Source of the DNA: CAYURR01 sp964446745
GTDB taxonomy: Bacteria > Bacillota > Clostridia > Lachnospirales > WQUN01
Reading direction: 5' to 3'
Assembly: GCA_964446745.1 (NCBI GenBank)
Contig: CAYURR010000176.1
Location: forward strand, 1 to 6,106
Length of the DNA: 6,106 nt
A model generated the notes under the pieces. It was not told where the DNA came from, ran no database searches, and saw only the letters and a program-made list of their open reading frames with translations. Each line of letters starts with the position of its first letter. Positions within the stretch are counted from its first letter, which is position 1. A program made the translations under genes and the position numbers. Of the stretch, positions 1 to 5,327 are shown piece after piece.

Positions 1-52
1 GAGCATGCGGTTCATACCCGCAGTGTCGGGGGTTCAAATCCCTCTTCCGCTA
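1..52 (+). tRNA. tRNA-Met (CAT), elongator type, 5' part cut off by the window edge
   Basis: The visible part starts in the 3' strand of the D stem (GAGC, 1-4). The anticodon stem is 6-10 paired with 18-22, around a seven-base loop TTCATAC with anticodon CAT at 13-15. A five-base variable region (23-27) leads to the T stem 28-32/40-44 with loop TTCAAAT. The acceptor 3' strand is 45-51 and the discriminator is A52. CCA is not encoded (CTA follows), so it must be added by the CCA-adding enzyme. The anticodon stem does not have the three G-C pairs next to the loop that mark bacterial initiator tRNA, so this is not fMet. The loop TTCATAC fits elongator Met better than the lysidine-modified tRNA-Ile2, which usually has CTCATAA. 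The Ile2 alternative cannot be fully excluded without the 5' half. Confidence 0.9.
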
Positions 53-106
53 CTAGTTATGAGCTGTTTAGTAAATATCTCGATCTGATATTTGGTCGAG
101 TGCCAT

Positions 107-165
107 AGAGGCCTTTGAAATGATCACATTGATTGTGACATTTTAAAGGCCTCTTTTGTTTTCTT
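107..165 (+). terminator. Intrinsic terminator downstream of the tRNA
   Basis: Ten perfect base pairs join 107-116 to 145-154. They continue through a G-T pair and about ten more pairs with one bulged base (A123), closing around 129-133. A T-rich tract (TTTTGTTTTCTT, 154-165) follows directly. The long GC-containing stem plus T-run is a textbook Rho-independent terminator and should end the tRNA transcript. A weaker 7-bp hairpin (73-79 with 87-93) sits between the tRNA and this terminator and has no T-run of its own. Confidence 0.9.
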
Positions 166-367
166 ATTGCTTGGTCTTTATAATGCTACGTAATGCATCA
201 GAGCGGAACTGATCAAGATCATTACAATTACGACAATTCAAATTTTATGTTTTGAACCTATCTCCTATCATTTTTATCTCATCCATACCATATATAAAAT
301 ATCTAATTGATATGCCATTCTATCGATTTTCAGCTGTCACATTCATACATTTTTTGTAAACGTGCAC
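166..367. other. AT-rich intergenic region with small repeats, no gene seen
   Basis: This stretch lies between the tRNA terminator and the receptor promoter. I see no open reading frame with a ribosome site. It holds a 12-bp perfect palindrome-like site, TGATC-AA-GATCA (210-221). It also holds a direct repeat TAATGC at 181-186 and 191-196, spaced ten bases, and a small hairpin ATCAG/CTGAT (197-201 with 209-213). These could be operator elements, but such short repeats also arise by chance in AT-rich DNA. A TATAAT at 179-184 has only a poor -35 (TTGTTT, 156-161) that overlaps the terminator T-run. Confidence 0.5.
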
Positions 368-396
368 TTGTTATTTTATATGGAATGTTTTATAAT
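368..396 (+). promoter_or_regulatory. Sigma-A-like promoter of the chemoreceptor gene
   Basis: A perfect -10 hexamer TATAAT (391-396) lies 17 bases downstream of TTGTTA (368-373), a 4-of-6 match to the -35 consensus. Transcription would begin near 402-404, giving a leader of about 40 bases before the TTG start at 444. The leader contains a weak hairpin GTATT-TTT-AATAC (411-423) just before the ribosome site. I see no sigma-28 (SigD-type) flagellar promoter, which many receptor genes have, so expression may be tied to housekeeping sigma factor instead. The leader is too short to hold a cyclic-di-GMP riboswitch. Confidence 0.7.
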
Positions 397-443
397 CCTT
401 TTACGCATATGTATTTTTAATACTAATAGGGAGGGTAACCGCA

Positions 444-2660
444 TTGAAAAACCTAAAGATTCAATCAAAGCTTTTCGTAGGTTTCGGCATAGTGCTTATG
501 CTGATTATCGTGCTAGGAATAGCGGCATTTCTAAGTAATAGATCGTTGAACAAAACAATTTCTGATTTTACAACGATAGAGATGCCCAGTACAAAGAACA
601 TCCTAATGATGCGTAGGCACATCCTATCCATTCAACGTTATGTGCTTGGCGCTATGTTGCAGACCGATCCTAAGCTTGTTCAAGAGGCGGTCAAAGGCTC
701 GGACACAGATGCGCAAAACTTGCTTGACGTATTTGCAGAATATAAAAAGATTGCTGAGATTGATAAAACGTTAATCAACAACCTGGAAGCAAAGTTGAAT
801 GAAGCAGCACCCTACAGACGGCAGATCATTGATCTCGCATCCACAAACACCAAGGAAACAAATGCTCAAGCACTGGTTCTTTACAATACAGAATACTTCC
901 CACGCCTAAACGATTCTATAACCTTATTGCTTCAGATGGCCGATGCTCAAGATGCAATAGCATTAGAGAAAGAAAAGAAAGCTAGCTCGACATCCACAGG
1001 TGCGATAATTATCATTTTCGCAGTTTTAGCTGCTTCAATGCTTATCTCTATCATCATTACCCTCATCATTACACGCGCTATTACACGCCCGGTCAACGAG
1101 GCAGAAAATGCTGCTCGTGAGATAGCAGCCGGTAACTTCAATGTAAACTTGAGAGTCACTACAAAGGATGAAATAGGTCAGCTCACCGAATCTTTTATCA
1201 AGGTACGTGATACAGTCGTCAAACTCGTCGACAAGATCAACTACACCTCAAATGAGCTTAATAACGGCGATTTGGATGCACGTATAGACGAAGCCATGTT
1301 TGACGGCGAATATAAAGCCACAGCGAGCGCTGTAAACGGTATCATCGGCTCATATGCAGCCGAGCTTAGAATGCTGTTGGCTGCGTATGGCGAATTCGGC
1401 AACGGTAATTTCAATTCCGAGCTCAAGCAGCTGCCCGGTAAGAAGGCCATAGCAAACAAGAGCTTTGACAGTCTGAAGAATAATCTAAAGTCTGTCAGCA
1501 GTGATGTAACGACATTGATAAACGGAGCTATGGACGGCAAGCTCAGCACGCGTGTCGACGCAACAAAGTACAGCGGAGATTGGAAGAAGCTTACAGATGG
1601 ATTAAACGAACTGCTACAGGCCATCAGCCAGCCTATAGACGAGGCTAACGACGTACTCAAGGAGCTCTCGGCAGGTAACTTTACTGTATCCGTAAACAAG
1701 AACTACAAGGGCAGCTTTGGAACAATGATGAAGTCCTTTGACTCGATGGTCACGTCCACAGGTTCGTATATCAACGAGATCACCGATATCCTCGACACGA
1801 TATCACAGTCCGATCTGCGAAAAAATATCACGCGCGAATATGTCGGCCAGTTCAATATGATCAAGGAATCCATCAACAAGATAAATAAAACCCTACGTGA
1901 GACGATATCCGAGATACGTACATCAGCCGATAATGTATTGGCTGGGGCTAAGCAAATCTCCGAGACATCTATGGACCTTGCGAACGGCGCATCAAACCAA
2001 GCCAGCGCTATTCAAGAGCTGAACGCATCTATTGCCGTTATCAATAATCAAACCCATGAGAACTCAGATAAGACAAAGACCGCAGACGAGTTGTCTCAGA
2101 AGTCTATATCGAGCGCACAAAAGGGCAACAAAGAAATGACAAAGATGCTGCAGTCTATGGACGATATCAAGCAAGCCTCTAACAACATATCAAAAATCAT
2201 AAAGGTAATAGACGAAATAGCGTTCCAGACGAATCTGCTTGCGTTAAATGCATCGGTTGAGGCCGCACGCGCAGGAGAACAGGGCAAAGGCTTTGCAGTT
2301 GTGGCCGAAGAGGTCCGCTCACTGGCGGGCAGGAGCTTGAAGGCCGCGTCAGACACCTCCTCGATGATCGAGGATACCATCGCTAAGATCAACAGCGGTA
2401 CTGAGCTGGCTTCATTGACATCAGATGCGTTAAAGACTATCATAGGCGATATCGACTCGATCTCAAACATCATCAACGAGATATACAAATCTACAAACGA
2501 GCAAGCCGACGGCATCGCACAGATCAATATCGGTATCAACCAGATCTCCGACGTTGTGCAGACGAACTCCTCTACCTCCGAGGAATCCGCCGCCGCTGCC
2601 GAGGAACTCAACAGCCAGTCTGAGGTATTGGCTCAGATGGTTGCAAACTTCAAGATCTGA
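444..2660 (+). CDS. Methyl-accepting chemotaxis protein with 4HB sensor and poly-HAMP array
   Basis: This is a membrane chemoreceptor that controls the CheA kinase through CheW. It has a TTG start, preceded eight bases upstream by GGAGGG (430-435). The N-terminal membrane helix is about residues 11-30. An extracellular four-helix-bundle sensor (4HB_MCP type) covers 31-185, and the second membrane helix 186-210. A canonical HAMP (about 212-261) has Pro216 and a DEIG motif at 242-245. Five further HAMP-like units follow up to about residue 490, repeating every 44-46 residues. The signalling coiled coil runs from about 487 to 738, with the conserved kinase-contact hairpin around 591-625 (EAARAGEQGKGF core). 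From memory, the C-terminal arm aligns with E. coli Tsr without gaps, which suggests the 36-heptad class. There is no CheR/CheB-binding pentapeptide tail, and the protein ends ANFKI. The ligand is unknown. The gene is probably monocistronic, between its own promoter and a terminator. Confidence 0.96.
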   Translation: MKNLKIQSKLFVGFGIVLMLIIVLGIAAFLSNRSLNKTISDFTTIEMPSTKNILMMRRHILSIQRYVLGAMLQTDPKLVQEAVKGSDTDAQNLLDVFAEYKKIAEIDKTLINNLEAKLNEAAPYRRQIIDLASTNTKETNAQALVLYNTEYFPRLNDSITLLLQMADAQDAIALEKEKKASSTSTGAIIIIFAVLAASMLISIIITLIITRAITRPVNEAENAAREIAAGNFNVNLRVTTKDEIGQLTESFIKVRDTVVKLVDKINYTSNELNNGDLDARIDEAMFDGEYKATASAVNGIIGSYAAELRMLLAAYGEFGNGNFNSELKQLPGKKAIANKSFDSLKNNLKSVSSDVTTLINGAMDGKLSTRVDATKYSGDWKKLTDGLNELLQAISQPIDEANDVLKELSAGNFTVSVNKNYKGSFGTMMKSFDSMVTSTGSYINEITDILDTISQSDLRKNITREYVGQFNMIKESINKINKTLRETISEIRTSADNVLAGAKQISETSMDLANGASNQASAIQELNASIAVINNQTHENSDKTKTADELSQKSISSAQKGNKEMTKMLQSMDDIKQASNNISKIIKVIDEIAFQTNLLALNASVEAARAGEQGKGFAVVAEEVRSLAGRSLKAASDTSSMIEDTIAKINSGTELASLTSDALKTIIGDIDSISNIINEIYKSTNEQADGIAQINIGINQISDVVQTNSSTSEESAAAAEELNSQSEVLAQMVANFKI

Positions 2661-2688
2661 CACAACTGCGATACCTACCTCATAAAAT

Positions 2689-2733
2689 AAGCGTGAGAGG
2701 ACTTGGACAACATCCAAGCCTTTCACGCTTTTT
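2689..2733 (+). terminator. Intrinsic terminator after the chemoreceptor gene, possibly bidirectional
   Basis: The hairpin pairs 2690-2700 with 2719-2729 (with one G-T pair), then 2702-2707 with 2713-2718 after a bulged A, and closes on a five-base loop. T2729-T2733 form the T-run. It begins 28 bases after the receptor stop codon. Read on the minus strand, the same stem is followed by TTATTTTATG, so it could also stop transcription coming from the right. Its T-run ends only four bases before the amidase ribosome site, so it also sits in the leader of that gene. Confidence 0.85.
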
Positions 2734-2748
2734 AATTGGGAGGTAACT

Positions 2749-3432
2749 ATGAATATAATAACAAATCTGCTGACACCGGGTTCCGAGCACGGGCGTTCTG
2801 GCACAAAGCTCGTACCAAAGGGCATACTCGTGCATTATGTAGGCAATCCCGGGAGCTCTGCAGCCGGCAACAGGAATTGGTTCGAAGGCGGCGCTGGAGG
2901 CGCACATACCTCCGCTCACTATGTCATAGGCCTAAACGGTGAAATCATGAAGCTCGTACCTGAAAACGAATGCGCAGCACACGCGGGCATCGCTTACGAC
3001 AAGAAATACACCGAGACAGCCAAAACAAATAACAGCACCTATATCGGTATAGAGGTATGTCATCCGGATGCCACCGGAAAATATAACAGTGCCTCATATA
3101 AAAGCCTGATAGAGCTATGCGCCGATATATGCAAACGCTACGGCTTTGACCCTTTGAAGGATGTAAAACGTCACTACGACGTAACGGGCAAAATGTGCCC
3201 ACTGTATTACGTTAACAATCCGAAGGACTGGGATACGCTTAGGAATGATATAGATAAGGAGTTGTGGAGCATGAATAAAACACCGCAGAAAGTAAAAATA
3301 AACGGTGTCGTCGTTGAAATGGATGCATACAACGACAACGAAACCGTTTATATGAGTATTCGAAAGATATGTGAAGCATTGGGTAAAAAAGTCGACTATG
3401 AAAGCTCGACTAAAACCATCGTAATCAATTAA
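2749..3432 (+). CDS. N-acetylmuramoyl-L-alanine amidase (Amidase_2, endolysin type)
   Basis: This is a zinc hydrolase that cuts the MurNAc-L-Ala bond between glycan and stem peptide. It starts at ATG with GGGAGG (2738-2743) five bases upstream. The Amidase_2/PGRP fold covers about residues 10-170. Predicted zinc ligands are His29 (ILVHYVGNP), His142 (RHYDVTGK) and Cys150 (KMCP), and Lys148 matches the catalytic lysine of T7 lysozyme. Other family motifs are SAHYVIG (55-61), the AAHAG segment (76-80) and GIEVCHP (100-106). A short C-terminal module (about 180-227, VKINGVVVE to TKTIVIN) resembles the copper amine oxidase N-terminal-like repeat common in clostridial wall proteins. There is no signal peptide or membrane helix, as in phage lysins, and no holin gene is next to it. 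It may be a domesticated prophage lysin, or may act only on release by lysis. Its stop codon overlaps that of the convergent mgsA. Confidence 0.93.
   Translation: MNIITNLLTPGSEHGRSGTKLVPKGILVHYVGNPGSSAAGNRNWFEGGAGGAHTSAHYVIGLNGEIMKLVPENECAAHAGIAYDKKYTETAKTNNSTYIGIEVCHPDATGKYNSASYKSLIELCADICKRYGFDPLKDVKRHYDVTGKMCPLYYVNNPKDWDTLRNDIDKELWSMNKTPQKVKINGVVVEMDAYNDNETVYMSIRKICEALGKKVDYESSTKTIVIN
3385..3411 (-). terminator. Probable terminator of the minD-minE-rodA-mgsA operon, inside the amidase gene
   Basis: On the minus strand, starting 18 bases after the mgsA stop codon, AGTCGA (3411-3406) pairs perfectly with TCGACT (3395-3390). The ten-base loop could add two more pairs around a bulge. Six consecutive T residues (3390-3385) follow. 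Position, stem and T-run fit an intrinsic terminator, although the stem is short. On the plus strand these bases encode amidase residues 213-221. No comparable T-run hairpin is visible for the amidase transcript running the other way into mgsA. Confidence 0.6.
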
Positions 3433-3824
3433 TGCATCAATTTGCGCCAATCCAGATCCCCTCTGTCCAGCGCGAGTAATAATACCTCGGCTGACGCGAG
3501 ATTGGTTGCTATGGGTATATTGTGTACGTCACAGAGACGCATGATGGAGAACATGTCCGGATTATCGTAGTGTTTTGTCGTAGGGTCCTTAAAGAATATC
3601 ACGAGATCGATCTCGTTTTGGGCTATCTGCGTGCTGATCTGCTGCTCTCCGCCGAGATGCCCGGCCAAATATTTATGCACAGTCAGATTTACAGAGATTT
3701 CGATCAGCATGCCTGTCGTACCCGTCGCATAGAGGTCGTGTTTACTCAGTATGTGTCTATAGGCAATGCATAGGTTTTCCATCAATTTCTTTTTACTGTC
3801 ATGGGCTATTAAGGCAATGTTCAA
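3429..3824 (-). CDS. mgsA: Methylglyoxal synthase, with altered active-site positions
   Basis: Methylglyoxal synthase converts dihydroxyacetone phosphate to methylglyoxal and phosphate in the cytoplasm, a bypass of lower glycolysis. I choose the TTG at 3824 (131 residues) because AAAGGA lies eight bases upstream and the protein then begins NIALIAHD, as in relatives. An in-frame TTG at 3848 has no ribosome site and would add eight residues. Recognisable family motifs are IALIAHD (3-9) with His8 and Asp9, Lys12, the phosphate loop ATGTTG (33-38), GGEQQ (58-62), FFKDP (77-81), NPD (88-90) and NIPIATN (102-108). Against E. coli MgsA recalled from memory, catalytic Asp71 is replaced by Glu60 and His98 by Asp87, while Asp101 is kept as Asp90. 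The enzyme may therefore be slow or changed in function. It is the last gene of the operon, 36 bases after rodA. Confidence 0.92.
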   Translation of the reverse strand: MNIALIAHDSKKKLMENLCIAYRHILSKHDLYATGTTGMLIEISVNLTVHKYLAGHLGGEQQISTQIAQNEIDLVIFFKDPTTKHYDNPDMFSIMRLCDVHNIPIATNLASAEVLLLALDRGDLDWRKLMH

Positions 3825-3832
3825 ATAACCAT

Positions 3833-3840
3833 TCCTTTCC
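3833..3840 (-). promoter_or_regulatory. Ribosome binding site that fixes the mgsA start
   Basis: Read on the minus strand this is GGAAAGGA, eight bases before TTG at 3824-3822. It lies inside the longer reading frame that opens at the TTG at 3848. It therefore supports the shorter protein, whose N-terminus also matches the family. Confidence 0.75.
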
Positions 3841-3860
3841 GGAATCAAACTAAATACTTT

Positions 3861-5015
3861 CTAATCTTCAAAAAACGAACGTTGCTTGGACAGACCGACG
3901 TTAATGACGAGACCCATTGCTACCATATGGACCCACATCGCCGATCCACCCGAGGACATGAACGGAAACGGCATGCCCGTATTGGGTAAAAGATTTGTAA
4001 CGACGCTAACATTTACAAACGTCTCAAACGCTATCATAGCCGCGACGCCGATAGCGATCATACGGCCCAGCATATCAGGCGCGGTAGCCGCGACACGTAT
4101 ACATTTGGCGATGATGATAAACATGACAGCCAAGACTGCTACGCATCCCTGAAAGCCAAATTGCTCGGCCAAAACAGCAAAGATAAAATCGTTGCTGCCC
4201 TGCGGTATCCATGTGCCGTTACCGATACCCTTGCCACCCAAAAGACCCGAGCTGACCGCGCTCAATGAGCGGTTTATCTGATAATACAGATCGCTGCCGA
4301 CTTCGGGATTAAAGAACATCAGTATACGGTCTTCCCATTGATAACGTCCCAATATCTTGGTCGCGATAATCGGATTCTCAGGGTTCTGGATATCGTGCCA
4401 CAATAGAAGCGCGACAGGCAGGACTATCAATGTAAAGGCAATGATATACCTAAAGCTCAGCCCCGACGCAAACAACAAACTGATACCTATAGCCATGATG
4501 ACTAAGCTCGCTGACAGTGACGGCTGGATCTTTATTAAAAAGGCGGGCAGCGCAACAAAGGCTATAATCAATAGGACGATGCGGATGTCGTTAATGTTTT
4601 CTTTGGTTTTATCAATGAATTTTGCAAGGAATAGAATAAGAAATATCTTTGCAAATTCGGAAGGCTGTATGGAAAACAGGTTACCTATTCGGAACCAACG
4701 CGCAGTATTCGTAGCGTCGGGGCCTACAAACAACACCCCAACGAGCATGCCTATCGCGACGACATATATCAGGATATAAAACCTTGCGATAAAGTGATAG
4801 TCAATAACAACCGCGAGCGCGAATAGCACAAGCCCCGAGATAAAAAACAAGCGCTGGCTGACATATGCGTTAGCGAGTCCACCGCCGGTTTCGGCCAAGG
4901 TGATTTCCGAGGATGATTTCACGGTACCGATAATAAATATGCCGAAGATCGAAATGGCACACACGCATAGAAACAACAATATGTCAAACGAACGGATTTG
5001 CCTGCGAATACTCAT
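3861..5015 (-). CDS. rodA: SEDS peptidoglycan glycosyltransferase, RodA/FtsW family
   Basis: This is a polytopic membrane protein (384 residues, about ten helices) that polymerises lipid II into glycan strands together with a class B penicillin-binding protein. Family signatures visible are QPSEFAK (117-123), the motif around NDFIFAVLAEQFGF (275-288) whose Asp276 corresponds to the catalytic aspartate of RodA/FtsW, and LPNTGMPFPF followed by SSGGS (343-358). The usual QPDLGT motif reads QPSLSAS here (164-170), losing its Asp and Gly. The ATG start is seven bases after the minE stop with no well-spaced ribosome site, so translation is probably coupled to minE. The next in-frame codons upstream include a stop, so no earlier start exists. 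RodA (elongation) is favoured over FtsW or SpoVE because of the min-mgsA neighbourhood, but the sequence alone does not settle this. No PBP gene is in the window. Confidence 0.93.
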   Translation of the reverse strand: MSIRRQIRSFDILLFLCVCAISIFGIFIIGTVKSSSEITLAETGGGLANAYVSQRLFFISGLVLFALAVVIDYHFIARFYILIYVVAIGMLVGVLFVGPDATNTARWFRIGNLFSIQPSEFAKIFLILFLAKFIDKTKENINDIRIVLLIIAFVALPAFLIKIQPSLSASLVIMAIGISLLFASGLSFRYIIAFTLIVLPVALLLWHDIQNPENPIIATKILGRYQWEDRILMFFNPEVGSDLYYQINRSLSAVSSGLLGGKGIGNGTWIPQGSNDFIFAVLAEQFGFQGCVAVLAVMFIIIAKCIRVAATAPDMLGRMIAIGVAAMIAFETFVNVSVVTNLLPNTGMPFPFMSSGGSAMWVHMVAMGLVINVGLSKQRSFFED

Positions 5016-5022
5016 AACCGTA

Positions 5023-5301
5023 TCAAGCTCTTACCTTTCTGAGGCTCTTGATCGGGATATTCGCGAGCAGCACGGGTACATTTTCACCATCCGAACCGTC
5101 GGCGGTCTGCGTGATCTGAATATCCAGCTCTTCCTCGTCTATCTCCATGTAATTTGAAATCACTTTTATGATATCCATCTTAAGCATTTCCAATACTTGG
5201 GTCGAGCAATTTACCCTATCATGTATCAAAACCAGCTTCAGACGTTCCTTTGCCACTTCTTTTGATGAGTTCTTTTTTGTAAAAAAGCCAAACAGATCCA
5301 T
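5023..5301 (-). CDS. minE: Cell division topological specificity factor MinE
   Basis: MinE stimulates the MinD ATPase and drives MinCD off the membrane, creating the oscillation or gradient that keeps division at midcell. The protein is 92 residues, normal for the family. The N-terminus MDLFGFF is the amphipathic membrane-binding segment. AKERLKLVLIHDR (17-29) is the conserved MinD-contact helix. The C-terminal half (about 35-90, including VISNYMEID) is the topological specificity domain used for dimerisation. I choose ATG at 5301 because GGAGG (5312-5308) is six bases upstream. A GTG at 5307 overlaps that ribosome site and is not a credible start. The gene lies 26 bases after minD and seven before rodA, clearly one operon. 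Confidence 0.96.
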   Translation of the reverse strand: MDLFGFFTKKNSSKEVAKERLKLVLIHDRVNCSTQVLEMLKMDIIKVISNYMEIDEEELDIQITQTADGSDGENVPVLLANIPIKSLRKVRA

Positions 5302-5307
5302 TGTCAC

Positions 5308-5312
5308 CCTCC
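5308..5312 (-). promoter_or_regulatory. Ribosome binding site that fixes the minE start
   Basis: Read on the minus strand this is GGAGG followed by GTGACA and then ATG. The GTG at 5307 begins directly after the site and would be too close, so the ATG at 5301 is the start. Confidence 0.85.
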
Positions 5313-5327
5313 AAACTCTTATGGACT

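Noticed and set aside
1..60. tRNA 3' end as a prophage or island attachment site
   Set aside because: I found no second copy of the tRNA 3' sequence in the window and no integrase gene, so nothing supports integration here.
156..184. Second promoter, TTGTTT with TATAAT, at the end of the tRNA terminator
   Set aside because: The -35 is weak and sits in the terminator T-run. A better promoter lies much closer to the receptor gene.
397..443. Cyclic-di-GMP riboswitch before the chemoreceptor
   Set aside because: Such riboswitches do precede some clostridial receptor genes, but the leader after the predicted start site is only about 40 bases and shows no aptamer motifs.
2657..2688. Possible amidase promoter, CTGACA (2657-2662) with TAAAAT (2683-2688)
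   Set aside because: Both hexamers match well, but the spacer is 20 bases, too long for a normal sigma-A promoter, and transcription would begin inside the terminator stem.
3825..3848. Longer mgsA start at the TTG at 3848
   Set aside because: No ribosome site precedes it, while a good one lies inside the extra segment. The shorter protein begins like its relatives.
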